From positions 496,001 through 560,000 of the forward strand of contig JACKIU010000002.1 of NCBI GenBank assembly GCA_020638295.1: DNA of 64,000 bases, in the 5' to 3' direction. Positions 9,036 to 17,675 of this stretch are shown here, piece after piece (positions within the stretch are counted from its first letter, which is position 1; every line of letters starts with the position of its first letter). The translations under genes and the position numbers were made by a program. The notes under the pieces were generated by a model, which saw only the letters and a program-made list of their open reading frames with translations, ran no database searches and had not been told where the DNA came from. The DNA is from Rhodospirillales bacterium. Lineage in GTDB: Bacteria > Pseudomonadota > Alphaproteobacteria > Micavibrionales > Micavibrionaceae.

Positions 9036-9215
9036 TTAGCGACCAGCAACCGCTGTTTCAACGTCGGTAAATGTCGCTTCAATTTCATCACCAAGCGTGA
9101 AGACAACAGCAACAATCGCAATCGCAATACCGGCAGCAATCAAGCCGTATTCGATAGCCGTCGCGCCTTCTTCGTTGTTCAGATAAGCGTCTTTCAAAGC
9201 AAGTAATTTCAACAT
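9036..9215 (-). CDS. flp: Major Flp pilin
   Basis: Flp major pilin of 59 residues, beginning MLKLLALKDAYLNNEEGATA. The Flp signature GATAIEYGLIAAGIAIAIVA contains the cleavage Gly followed by the conserved Glu-Tyr pair; the C-terminus is TDVETAVAGR. It is processed by CpaA and polymerised by the Tad machine. An AAGGAG Shine-Dalgarno sits 6 nt before the ATG. It has its own strong promoter about 145 bp upstream and a terminator directly downstream, the arrangement expected for an abundant structural subunit at the head of the cpa genes. Confidence 0.95.
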   Translation of the reverse strand: MLKLLALKDAYLNNEEGATAIEYGLIAAGIAIAIVAVVFTLGDEIEATFTDVETAVAGR

Positions 9216-9360
9216 GGTTTTCTCCTTTTAGATTTTCGAATTCCGGTTACCCACACTTCAAAACCAATGAGACTTAAGGACTTGAAGCTCCCAACCGTTT
9301 ACTCTTTTAGAATATCGAAAGTTGATTAATGGAAGGTTAAAGAACGCAGTATTTACGCGA

Positions 9361-9390
9361 ATAATAGAATAAAAAATCACCCATTTTCAA
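9361..9390 (-). promoter_or_regulatory. Predicted sigma-70-type promoter of flp
   Basis: On the minus strand a -35 box TTGAAA (9385-9390) and a -10 box TATTAT (9361-9366) are separated by 18 nt in an A/T-rich setting. Transcription would begin near 9354 and give a leader of about 140 nt before the flp ATG. Confidence 0.6.
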
Positions 9391-9585
9391 GTATAAATTT
9401 GAATCTTTTTTATATAAAATTTGAAATATTTCTATGTTTAAACAATTACTTTATTTTTATTTATTTTATACTTAAGTCGCATAAAAAATACATCCTTTAT
9501 TTCGTTTTTTCTCGATATACGAGAAAAGGAACAATAAAGCGCAATAAAAGGATTCCCTATTATTCCAACTCCATTCAATTCGCCC

Positions 9586-9623
9586 GCAAAAGAAGCCCCA
9601 CAGCGCTTGGGCTATGAGGCTTC
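9586..9623 (-). terminator. Possible terminator after tadG-like gene
   Basis: On the minus strand GAAGCC (from 9623) pairs with GGCTTC (to 9592) across a 20-nt loop that can itself fold, followed by TTTT. It lies about 35 bp past the stop of the vWA protein. The loop is long, so confidence is moderate. Confidence 0.45.
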
Positions 9624-9658
9624 CTGTGTTGCGCACTATATTCAGGCGCTGTTCTTTT

Positions 9659-11125
9659 TTAGCTCTTGATATGCAGGTTGCTAAGTTCCTGAGCGATGCT
9701 GCGGAAAACGCTAATCAACTCATCGGATGTCGTCACATGTTCGTGACGCCCGCCATTGGCTGCACAATCCTCATAGAGCTGCTCAGTTGCCGCGTCAATA
9801 CCGCCGGTATCAAACGTAATCGTATAGATTGTCACATTGTCTTCCGTATCCATATTCTGACACACATCCTCAAGACGATCATCCAGAACGCCGCTGCTAT
9901 TAACGCTGTGCGTACCGGAAACTCCGAAAGCAGAATACGGGCTACTATAGACGTTATCACCATCGGTCATCATAACGACCACCTTACGCCAGGCATTGTT
10001 ATCCCAATCAACCCCTTCGGTAAACGGTGCCTCAGGGGACAATACACGCCAGCCCCAGACCATACCGATATTCCCATAAGTATTACCCCGGGCCTCCATT
10101 TCGCCGATACGATCTTTCAACGCCGTCATATCTTCAGACAAAGGTAAAATGGACGCTTTCGGACATATATAGTTTGGAGCACGATAAACCGTTCTGGCGC
10201 CATATTGATAATCCCAGTCCAGACAGCTCGAACCAGTTGAGTTATATTGGTCACCGTTACAAATATAGTTATTGTAATAGTTACACTGCGCACTGCCGTC
10301 ATTTTTATCCCGGCACCAGCGATACATATACCACGGCCCGCCAAAATCAGTCACATCCGTGCCGTCATCTTCTTCAATAACGCAGATATCCGTGTCTGCA
10401 TCATTGCTAAATGTCAACCCCAGAGGATTATTTAAAAACGCGGTTTCATAAAGAGCGCCGTCATCATCATATCCCAGCCCATACGGCCCGACATTCACCG
10501 ATGTCGCATACGGCACCAAGCCAACTTTAACATATTCGTTTTCAGCCCTAACGTAAGTCCCATAGCGATCCAGACAATCGCCTGTCGCATCAACATCATA
10601 GGTCCCGAAAAGAATTTCAACAAATTCACACGCCGCCGTGCGCAACTTGCCGATATTGTTGTTTGAACCCATCGAACCGGTATTATCCAGCACCAGAACA
10701 ACTTCCAGCCCCTTAACTTCACGCTGCACAACCGTTTCCGCAGCAATATCTATTTCATCAATACCGATCACCCGCAAAAACGATGTCAGGTAAGTCGCAG
10801 AACCGGTCACCGTCACCAGATTCCCTTCAACCACCACCTGCGGCTCAAACGTCACTCCGATTTTTTCCGGCGGATAATTGACATCAAAAAAATCCCGCAC
10901 CTTTTGCTCAATGGTCGCCGGATCGCTTGAAATCGCCGCCGCCGCCAACGCCGCCGCATCGATCGCCTGCGCCAGACGCTGCTGAACCAGATACGCTTGC
11001 GAATAATCAATCGCCATCCCGACCGATCCGATCAGCATTGGCGCCATCAGAGCAAACAAAATGGCAATGGCCGCACGTGTCTCGCGGCAATAACGCACAA
11101 AATTTGGAATATATGTCTTAAGCAT
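9659..11125 (-). CDS. tadG: TadG-like pilus protein with von Willebrand A domain
   Basis: Large Tad-associated protein: an N-terminal TadE/Flp-like hydrophobic segment (about residues 15-45, AAIAILFALMAPMLIGSVGM) and a vWA domain starting near residue 150 with the MIDAS motif DNTGSMGSN and a later MMTDGDN. The middle is rich in Tyr, Asp and Cys (C-x-D-x-Y patterns). Such proteins are exported and proposed to anchor or tip the pilus. The frame opens at a GTG (11134), but that GTG is part of the AAGGTGG Shine-Dalgarno, so the ATG at 11125 is used (488 residues). It is the last gene of a TadE-TadF-TadG unit. Confidence 0.88.
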   Translation of the reverse strand: MLKTYIPNFVRYCRETRAAIAILFALMAPMLIGSVGMAIDYSQAYLVQQRLAQAIDAAALAAAAISSDPATIEQKVRDFFDVNYPPEKIGVTFEPQVVVEGNLVTVTGSATYLTSFLRVIGIDEIDIAAETVVQREVKGLEVVLVLDNTGSMGSNNNIGKLRTAACEFVEILFGTYDVDATGDCLDRYGTYVRAENEYVKVGLVPYATSVNVGPYGLGYDDDGALYETAFLNNPLGLTFSNDADTDICVIEEDDGTDVTDFGGPWYMYRWCRDKNDGSAQCNYYNNYICNGDQYNSTGSSCLDWDYQYGARTVYRAPNYICPKASILPLSEDMTALKDRIGEMEARGNTYGNIGMVWGWRVLSPEAPFTEGVDWDNNAWRKVVVMMTDGDNVYSSPYSAFGVSGTHSVNSSGVLDDRLEDVCQNMDTEDNVTIYTITFDTGGIDAATEQLYEDCAANGGRHEHVTTSDELISVFRSIAQELSNLHIKS

Positions 11126-11169
11126 AACGACCACCTTGGTTTTTAATTTAGCCTAAAAAAGCCTTGTTA

Positions 11170-11694
11170 TTATTCTCTTTCAATCACCGCGCCCTGACGC
11201 CCGCGCGCAAACGCAATTTCCTGCATGGCGATATCGTGAATAACGAAACCGCCAAAGAGCGGTTCAAAATCATAATTCACCGCTACAACCAAAACGCCTT
11301 CACCGGCCTGCGCCAGATCCGCAACCCGCGTTTCCACATCGGCCAACGGTGTCATGTTGCGCGTTTCACGCCATTCAATCACCGGATTGGCATCATCATC
11401 AAAGCGCAGACTCACTACATCTATGCCATAAGATGTTGTGTCAAACGGGTCCAGAGCCAACTCACTGGCATCAATCGCATCATAAATCATCTCCATATCG
11501 ACAACCGAACTGCGTGCAATCAAATCCGCCGCCACCTGAGAGGCCCGGATTGTTTTCTGGTTTGCCAAAATCCCGTTACCCAGATCAAACATCCCCAGCA
11601 ACAGCACCAGCATAATCGGAAAAACCAGTGCAGCCTCAACAGCAGCCACACCGTCTTCAGATTTAAACCAGTCTTTGAATAATTTTACGATCAT
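11170..11694 (-). CDS. tadF: TadE/TadF-family pseudopilin
   Basis: TadE-like family minor pilin (pseudopilin) of 174 residues. The N-terminus carries the prepilin-type segment EDGVAAVEAALVFPIMLVLL, with Glu at the +5-like position after the cleavage region, followed by a single helix and a globular periplasmic part. It overlaps the upstream TadE-like gene by 4 bp (ATGA), indicating translational coupling. Expected to be cut by CpaA and to prime or cap the Flp pilus. Which of the two copies corresponds to TadE or TadF is arbitrary here. Confidence 0.87.
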   Translation of the reverse strand: MIVKLFKDWFKSEDGVAAVEAALVFPIMLVLLLGMFDLGNGILANQKTIRASQVAADLIARSSVVDMEMIYDAIDASELALDPFDTTSYGIDVVSLRFDDDANPVIEWRETRNMTPLADVETRVADLAQAGEGVLVVAVNYDFEPLFGGFVIHDIAMQEIAFARGRQGAVIERE

Positions 11695-12224
11695 GCGCCT
11701 GCTCCTGCAAAATCATAAGGCTCAACCTGCAAAACGATGGTCGACATAAACAAACGTGAATTATCCGATCCGGCAAGCAGCGGACCGACAAACGGCGTCA
11801 TCATTTGATAACGGTATGCGACGCGAATAAGAATACGGTCATCAGAACCGCCAGCATCAAATCCCTGACTCACCAGATTTCCGTCAGCATCATATTGCGG
11901 TGGATAAGAGGCCGCATCGCCAAAACTGGTCAGGGTAATCGATTCAACCATCACATCGTTACAATCGATCAAAACGGTCGCATAATTACACAAACCCTCC
12001 CGAAATGCGGACTCTGGATCGATGCCGGATTGCTGTAATTCACCGGTGCGAATCATCCGCGCTGCAGAACTTGTTGCCCCCTCAAGCAAGCTGGCAGAGG
12101 CATACATAATCGCGATTTCAAGAATAGCCAAGGTTAGCATCAAATACGGAACAGCCAGCAGACTAAACTCGATCGCCGTCGTACCTTCATCATTTTTTAT
12201 GAATTTTTTCAAAAAGTTACCCAA
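11691..12224 (-). CDS. tadE: TadE-family pseudopilin
   Basis: First gene of the TadE-TadF-TadG transcription unit, 177 residues. The leader (KKFIKNDEGTTAIEFSLLAV) matches the TadE pattern: a charged start, Gly, then the T-A-I-E-F segment and a hydrophobic helix. The rest is predicted periplasmic with a pair of Cys (LCNYATVLIDC). It overlaps the next gene by 4 bp. A terminator for the preceding gene lies about 55 bp upstream, so the unit probably starts from its own promoter in the gap 12225-12275. Confidence 0.88.
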   Translation of the reverse strand: MGNFLKKFIKNDEGTTAIEFSLLAVPYLMLTLAILEIAIMYASASLLEGATSSAARMIRTGELQQSGIDPESAFREGLCNYATVLIDCNDVMVESITLTSFGDAASYPPQYDADGNLVSQGFDAGGSDDRILIRVAYRYQMMTPFVGPLLAGSDNSRLFMSTIVLQVEPYDFAGAGA

Positions 12225-12276
12225 CTTTACCCCAATATATTTTATTTAAATTAAATTGGTTCTAAATTCCGGGCAT

Positions 12277-12299
12277 AAAAAAAGCGTCCGATGCACGCT
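12277..12299 (-). terminator. Rho-independent terminator after the membrane protein gene
   Basis: On the minus strand AGCGT and ACGCT pair around a 7-nt loop, followed by seven T. It separates the pseudokinase/membrane-protein pair from the tadE unit. Confidence 0.7.
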
Positions 12300-12373
12300 C
12301 CTCTAACCCCATAACCCTAACTCTCCCAGTATGCGCCTAAGAGATAAATATTTGCTTAAGCTTATATGGGATT

Positions 12374-12904
12374 TTAACTATCTTCAGAGGCCGCTGAAAC
12401 AACATCAGTATCGTCCAACGGAAACCCTTCATGGTCCAAAGCAATCCGTCCGCTCACCTCTTCCCCCCAGCGTTCAATCAATTCTTTCTGACGTTTTTCA
12501 ATCGCATGAATTCTCGACACCCCGCGCTGATACAAAAACCGCGACACAAACGCAGTCACCGCCCAGTCAACCAGATACCCCACCCCGGCCGCCGAATAAA
12601 TCACAATAATCGCCATCGGATCGATAATAATCGACAAGGCCTTGGCCATCGACATTTCGCTTGTCCACAACTCCATAATAAACGGCATACAACCGGCAAC
12701 ATTCATCGCGCCAACCGTTACAGCCTTAATTTTCTTTTTATTTTGATCGACAAAAAACACCACAAAAGTCGGCAGCAAACCGATAAAAAGAATAACCGCG
12801 ACAGGCAAAAACACCGCTGACATCACAATCAACAGGATCAAAAACAAATTCACCCATAAAGAAACTTTACGCTTTTGTTTTTTCTTGGCAGTTTTTTTCG
12901 CCAT
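12374..12904 (-). CDS. Predicted inner-membrane protein, partner of the pseudokinase
   Basis: Unrecognised family, 176 residues. A very basic N-terminus (AKKTAKKKQKRK) is followed by two close hydrophobic helices (about residues 16-32 and 34-52), another hydrophobic region near 65-105 and an amphipathic/acidic C-terminus (residues 130-176) predicted cytoplasmic. It begins 12 bp after the pseudokinase stop and is followed by a terminator, so the two genes form their own unit directly upstream of tadE. It could anchor or be regulated by the pseudokinase; no enzymatic motif is visible. Confidence 0.75.
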   Translation of the reverse strand: MAKKTAKKKQKRKVSLWVNLFLILLIVMSAVFLPVAVILFIGLLPTFVVFFVDQNKKKIKAVTVGAMNVAGCMPFIMELWTSEMSMAKALSIIIDPMAIIVIYSAAGVGYLVDWAVTAFVSRFLYQRGVSRIHAIEKRQKELIERWGEEVSGRIALDHEGFPLDDTDVVSAASEDS

Positions 12905-12916
12905 GCCTTATCCCCT

Positions 12917-15037
12917 TTAAAACAGCGCCTTATCAGAGAAAAACACAAAGGCCGTCCCCATAATAACGATAAACGACAACACGCAGGAAATAATCGCCGC
13001 CACCTCACGCCCCGTTTCAATGCCAAACAAGCCCTGCTTGTCCAAACGAAACTCAAGATTCTGACGCTCGGACTCAATTTTCAAAAATTCCTGCATCGCT
13101 TTGCGGAAAGAGGCAAAGTCCTTTTTCGTGACATCGGCGTTTTCAAAAATATTGGCAATCTTTTTCAAATCCCCCGTCGACTGGAATTCCGCAACCGCCT
13201 CTCTCATTTTTTCCTGAACTAATCGGTCATGATAACGCTTTACAACCGCCTGTAAGCGCGGAGCCATAACCTTCGCCAAAGCTGGCATATCACCCATACT
13301 ATAACGCTTTTGAATCGCAGCCAGACACTTGAGATTGGCCGCAACAATGCGGTGATTTTCATGCGAATTAAGATCGTAAAGATACGGTTCAATAACCTTT
13401 TGCTCTTTCTCGTATAAAAACGCCACCGCATGACGATCCAAAAACGCCGTTGGGGCCTTTCCCTTTTTGCACAAATCCTCATAGGCCAACAGCAATTCTT
13501 CCGGACCCGTAACATAATACTCATCAACAATTTCGCTCAGACACGGACATTCCGGGCTCAAAAGATAAACAGCACGTTCAATACCATCGCCATACTTATT
13601 CGTCTTCAGATAACGCCGACATTTTTCAAATTTTGAAAACAACCCCGTGACATCGACAACATTCGAACTTTGTACCGTCAGCCAGTTAAGAACCAACAAA
13701 TTCCTGAAAATCTCGATAAATGCGCCAACCGGCTGCTTAAGAACCATTGCCTCGGCAATCGCATTCCCGATTCCATCCCCCAAAAGACGCAAACTCCGAA
13801 AACGTAACGGCGCTTCGGGATCCAGCGCTATTGAAACATTCCCGGCCAGACAGGCCTCATGCCCTGTCCCGCTGGATTGTTGACGCGCATCGACAAGCGC
13901 CTTTTGAAAGCGTTCTGAAACCTCTTCATCCTCCAAAGAACGCTCAATCCAGTTCAACAGACTGTCATCCTCAATCGCTTTTTTGGTCTCCTTGACACGT
14001 CCCTCAATATCCATCGCCATCAAGGAGGCAATAAAATATTTTTCTCCGCCCAGATCAAACGGTCGCGGAGCCTTTTTCGCCGTCACAGACTGTTTTGGAC
14101 TCAAACGCCGACCATCCAGCCATTCATACACCTCATCAATCGTCCAACGCTGGGAAAGATCGTCATGCAAAAGGCCGCGCAACAACTCCAGGATTTCACC
14201 CTTAAACCGGTCCTTACCGGTAATCGCCGCATAGCTTCCATACAAAACCTTACGCTTAACGATCTCGTCATCGCTGAGCCCCGCCAAGGGATCGCTGTGA
14301 CGCATCATAACCGCAATCGAAACCCCCAATGCGTAAAGATCGGTCGCAATCGTTCCTTTCCCCCGCGCATTCGGATCGGCCATTCCTCTGGCAATCGGCT
14401 CATATAAAACCGGCTGTGTCGAAGACGCAGGTGCGGATAAACAATCACCCAAAATAATCCTTGAGGGCTTACCGTGCGCCCCGCCGTCAAACATATTGCC
14501 GGGGCGAATAGCCCCATGCACAAAGTCCTTATCCCTGAAATCCCGTAAAATTCCGGCAATCGGCCCGACAATAGCAGGCAGAACATCATCCTGCTTCCAG
14601 CCCAATGCCGCAGGCTCTCCCGGCTTCAACAACGGCCGCCCCCAATTGTCGTAATAAATAAAAACATAAACCTCGCGCTTGGCCGGTGGCCAGTAGACCA
14701 CCCCATGCACAACCAGTTTCGCCAAAGACTTATCGTGTAAATTTGAATAAATGCTGGCGACACCCCGCCGCGGCACCATATAACGCTCACAGACAATCGC
14801 AATCAACGGCGTCTTGTTCGAATCTTTGGAATAAGCACGATAGGCTTTATTCAGCCCGGCATTATAAACTGGCAGGGGTGCCCCGCACTGAATCTCAACC
14901 TGTCCGCGAAAATCGGCAACATCCCCATTAATCTTTTCCGCAGTCTGGCCTTCAACACCGCCACCGACCTCCCCCACACCAGCGGAAGCCGTTGGAATCT
15001 TTTTGCCTTCATCTTTCGGAGAGTCCGATTCACCCAT
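12917..15037 (-). CDS. Tail-anchored protein with degenerate Ser/Thr kinase domain
   Basis: A 706-residue protein. Residues about 50-310 have the outline of a eukaryote-type protein kinase: the catalytic-loop position reads HGAIRPGNMF, like HRDxKPxN but with the catalytic Asp replaced by Ala. The DFG region reads ILGDCLSA. The helix-F-like ATDLYALGVSIAVMM segment is well kept, and no clear beta-3 Lys can be placed. This points to a pseudokinase. A long helical region follows (about 330-660), then one C-terminal membrane helix (IISCVLSFIVIMGTAFVFF) that would leave the kinase-like part in the cytoplasm. It is coupled to a membrane protein gene and adjoins the Tad locus, so a role in pilus control is possible but unproven. 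Confidence 0.7.
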   Translation of the reverse strand: MGESDSPKDEGKKIPTASAGVGEVGGGVEGQTAEKINGDVADFRGQVEIQCGAPLPVYNAGLNKAYRAYSKDSNKTPLIAIVCERYMVPRRGVASIYSNLHDKSLAKLVVHGVVYWPPAKREVYVFIYYDNWGRPLLKPGEPAALGWKQDDVLPAIVGPIAGILRDFRDKDFVHGAIRPGNMFDGGAHGKPSRIILGDCLSAPASSTQPVLYEPIARGMADPNARGKGTIATDLYALGVSIAVMMRHSDPLAGLSDDEIVKRKVLYGSYAAITGKDRFKGEILELLRGLLHDDLSQRWTIDEVYEWLDGRRLSPKQSVTAKKAPRPFDLGGEKYFIASLMAMDIEGRVKETKKAIEDDSLLNWIERSLEDEEVSERFQKALVDARQQSSGTGHEACLAGNVSIALDPEAPLRFRSLRLLGDGIGNAIAEAMVLKQPVGAFIEIFRNLLVLNWLTVQSSNVVDVTGLFSKFEKCRRYLKTNKYGDGIERAVYLLSPECPCLSEIVDEYYVTGPEELLLAYEDLCKKGKAPTAFLDRHAVAFLYEKEQKVIEPYLYDLNSHENHRIVAANLKCLAAIQKRYSMGDMPALAKVMAPRLQAVVKRYHDRLVQEKMREAVAEFQSTGDLKKIANIFENADVTKKDFASFRKAMQEFLKIESERQNLEFRLDKQGLFGIETGREVAAIISCVLSFIVIMGTAFVFFSDKALF

Positions 15038-15162
15038 AAAAAACTCTTTGGATTACCAATGAAACACGCACGAAAAAGTGCATTAAAGACAGACGAAAAC
15101 ATGCCTAAATTCTTTAGACACAACCCGCAGTGTAATATTGTTCGAACAAAAAGTAAAACGCT

Positions 15163-16455
15163 CTAGGCCACGAACGGGTCCTGCATCAAAATCGTGTCAT
15201 CGCGTTCCGGACTGGTGGAGAGCAAAGTCACCGGCGCACCGATCAACTCTTCAATATGCTTCACATATTTCACCGCTGCCGCCGGTAAATCCGCCCAGCT
15301 CCGCGCACCATATGTGCTCTCGCTCCACCCCGGCATCGTTTCATAAATCGGCTTGACCGCCGCCTGCTTCACCTGCGAGGCCGGTAGGTAATCCACCCGC
15401 TCCCCGTCAATCTCATACCCTACGCAAATCCGCAGCTCTTCCAGCCCGTCCAGCACATCCAGCTTGGTCAACGCAATCCCGTGTATACCGCCCAGCTTCA
15501 CCGTCTGACGCACCAGCGCCGCATCAAACCAGCCGCAACGCCGCTTGCGCCCGGTCGTTGTGCCGAACTCATGCCCCTTTTCCCCCAGGAACTGACCGAC
15601 CTCGTTTTCCTGTTCAGTCGGAAACGGCCCCGAACCCACGCGGGTCGTATAGGCCTTGGTAATCCCCAGCACATAACCGATCTGGTCCGGCCCCATTCCC
15701 GAACCGCACGCCGCCTGCCCGGCCGCCATATTCGAAGATGTCACATACGGATAGGTCCCGTGATCAACATCCAGCATCATCCCCTGCGCCCCTTCAAACA
15801 GGATCTTCTTCCCGGCCTTATGCGCATCATGCAACACTTTCCACGTCACGGCTTTGTACGGCAAAATCTCTTCGCGCACAGCCATCAGCGCGTCGAAAAT
15901 CTCATCCGCACTGATCTCCTGCGCCCCCAGCCCTTTCAGCAATGCATTGTGATGCAACATCATCCGGTCCAACTTTTCACGCATCACATCCGGATATTCC
16001 AGATCACAAATCCGGATCGCCCGGCGCGCAATCTTGTCTTCATAGGCCGGGCCGATCCCGCGCTTCGTCGTGCCGATCGGCTTGTCACCGCGCGTCATCT
16101 CCATCGCCTCATCCAGCGCCCCGTGCACCGGCAAAATCAACGGCGCGTTTTCCGCGATCATCAGCTTGTCAGGATTCACATCCACGCCTTTTTCCTGAAT
16201 GGCTTTAATCTCCTTCATCAAGGCCCACGGATCGATGACCACCCCGTTCCCGATAATCGAAATCTTGGATTTGCGCACAATACCGGAAGGGAGCAAATGC
16301 AGCTTATACGTCACCCCGTCAATCACCAGCGTATGCCCGGCATTATGCCCACCCTGAAACCTCACCACGACATCGGCGCGCGAAGAGAGCCAATCGACAA
16401 TCTTGCCCTTACCTTCATCGCCCCACTGAGCGCCAATCACCGCAACATTCGACAT
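15163..16455 (-). CDS. purA: Adenylosuccinate synthetase
   Basis: Catalyses GTP-dependent condensation of IMP and aspartate to adenylosuccinate, the first committed step to AMP. Family motifs are plain: GAQWGDEGKGKIVDWL at the N-terminus (P-loop), QGGHNAGHTL, GTTKRGIGPAYEDK and a C-terminal TLLSTSPERDDTI. Length is 430 residues, the family norm. The open frame extends 22 codons further upstream, but that part is translated from a palindromic repeat, so the ATG before SNVAVIGAQW (16455) is the start. hisZ lies immediately upstream, as in many alphaproteobacteria. Confidence 0.98.
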   Translation of the reverse strand: MSNVAVIGAQWGDEGKGKIVDWLSSRADVVVRFQGGHNAGHTLVIDGVTYKLHLLPSGIVRKSKISIIGNGVVIDPWALMKEIKAIQEKGVDVNPDKLMIAENAPLILPVHGALDEAMEMTRGDKPIGTTKRGIGPAYEDKIARRAIRICDLEYPDVMREKLDRMMLHHNALLKGLGAQEISADEIFDALMAVREEILPYKAVTWKVLHDAHKAGKKILFEGAQGMMLDVDHGTYPYVTSSNMAAGQAACGSGMGPDQIGYVLGITKAYTTRVGSGPFPTEQENEVGQFLGEKGHEFGTTTGRKRRCGWFDAALVRQTVKLGGIHGIALTKLDVLDGLEELRICVGYEIDGERVDYLPASQVKQAAVKPIYETMPGWSESTYGARSWADLPAAAVKYVKHIEELIGAPVTLLSTSPERDDTILMQDPFVA

Positions 16456-16476
16456 GTATAAATCCTTTTCCTTTAT

Positions 16477-16562
16477 CGTCATTGCGAGCGTAAGCGAAGC
16501 AATCCAGAGCGACAAGCACAATATTCATGGATTGCTTCGTCGTTTCACTCCTCGCAATGACG
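16477..16562. repeat. Intergenic palindromic repeat, copy 1
   Basis: Begins CGTCATTGCGAGCG and ends CTCGCAATGACG, with inner arms GCAATCCA and TGGATTGC. It fills the purA-hisZ gap exactly, abutting the hisZ stop codon. Three more copies are at 41651, 55239 and 59731. Confidence 0.9.
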
Positions 16563-16563
16563 G

Positions 16564-17577
16564 TTATGACTGACGAACGACTATAAACCCATCATCTTGT
16601 AATTTCTTAATCTCCGCCCAATCCGTATCACACGAAACGAGCTTCACCTCTGCACCGCTCTGCACCTTCAACCCTTGGCGCAACGTATCCATATAGAGCG
16701 TAAACCCGGCAGCACTTTCCTTCGCCTGCTCACCCTCATAAATATCATAACGCCCGCCGCGTCCCAGCTCACCGCGCTGGCCTTCGGCAAACAATGCAAA
16801 TGCCAAATCGTTTTTATATTCGAACCCCTTGGTTTCCAGCGGGTCAATCGTCACTCTAACTCCGCCAAGCCCCAGCGCCGCCAGCGCGCTATTCAATCCA
16901 TCGACCACGCCTTTGAGCCGCGCAACGCACAGCTTTGAGTCTGCGCCCAGTTGAATGTCATCCAGCGCCGCAAACGCTTTATCCGCACCGCCCGCCAAAC
17001 GGTGACGCAGACCGTCAATTCCGCGTTCATCCTGCCTCGTCGCCGCGAAAATATCCTCAATAATCCCCGGCACCGCAAAATCAATCGTCACATTCTCAAT
17101 ACCCAGCGCCGCCAGCCCTTTGAGCGCCACCACACAAATCTCAACATCGCTGTCGACATCATCCCGGCCGATCATCTCACAGCCCACCTGCGTAAACTGA
17201 CGCTGCGTGCGCGCCTGCGATCCCTTCGTGCGGATCACATCATTCGCATAGGTCAAGCGCAACGGGCGAGGCTCGTCACCCAGCCGCGTCAGCGCAATCC
17301 GCGCGATCTGCGCCGTAATATCGCTGCGCAGCCCCATCATTCGATGCGTTACAGGATCCATCACCCGGAATGTTTCAGACGCCAGCGCCGCCCCCGGCCC
17401 TGGAGCCAGAAGGCTTTCCTCAAACTCAGCTATCGGCGGCTTCACCCGCGCATAGCCAAAACTGCGAAACACAGCCATTAGGCGCGCAATCGCATCATAT
17501 TCCACCTCCGCCTGCGGGGGGAGCAAATCCTCAAACCCACTGGGCAAAAGCGCATTATTTTGGGAAGCTGAATTCAT
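16564..17577 (-). CDS. hisZ: ATP phosphoribosyltransferase regulatory subunit
   Basis: HisRS-like paralogue that activates the short form of HisG in the first step of histidine synthesis. It has 337 residues with class II aminoacyl-synthetase-like motifs: GFEDLLPPQAEVEYDAIARL at the N-terminus, FRVMDPVTHRMMGLRSDITAQ (motif-2 type) and the late GGRYDIY. The anticodon-binding domain of true HisRS is absent, which with the length supports HisZ over HisS. It is upstream of purA and divergent from a membrane peptidase gene across a ~100-bp gap. Confidence 0.9.
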   Translation of the reverse strand: MNSASQNNALLPSGFEDLLPPQAEVEYDAIARLMAVFRSFGYARVKPPIAEFEESLLAPGPGAALASETFRVMDPVTHRMMGLRSDITAQIARIALTRLGDEPRPLRLTYANDVIRTKGSQARTQRQFTQVGCEMIGRDDVDSDVEICVVALKGLAALGIENVTIDFAVPGIIEDIFAATRQDERGIDGLRHRLAGGADKAFAALDDIQLGADSKLCVARLKGVVDGLNSALAALGLGGVRVTIDPLETKGFEYKNDLAFALFAEGQRGELGRGGRYDIYEGEQAKESAAGFTLYMDTLRQGLKVQSGAEVKLVSCDTDWAEIKKLQDDGFIVVRQS

Positions 17578-17675
17578 GCGTTATCGATACGGCGCAAAGC
17601 CCTAAAAGTCAATAGATTGAATATTTTAAGCTCATAATTATTGACGAAATAGCATATGAACGTAACATAAGAATC

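Larger units (their letters stand above)
9216..9658. other. Intergenic region upstream of flp
   Basis: This 443-bp A/T-rich gap separates the TadG-like gene from flp, both on the minus strand. It holds the flp promoter (9361-9390), a leader of about 140 nt and a likely terminator of the TadE-TadF-TadG unit (9586-9623). A 72-codon open frame on the plus strand (9399-9617) has no family resemblance and an A/T-driven composition, so I do not call it. Confidence 0.6.

Noticed and set aside
9399..9617. 72-codon plus-strand open frame in the flp upstream region
   Set aside because: Very A/T-rich, no ribosome-binding site and no similarity to known small proteins; overlaps the flp promoter.
16456..16521. 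22-codon N-terminal extension of purA
   Set aside because: Derived from palindromic repeat copy 1; the conserved start is at 16455.
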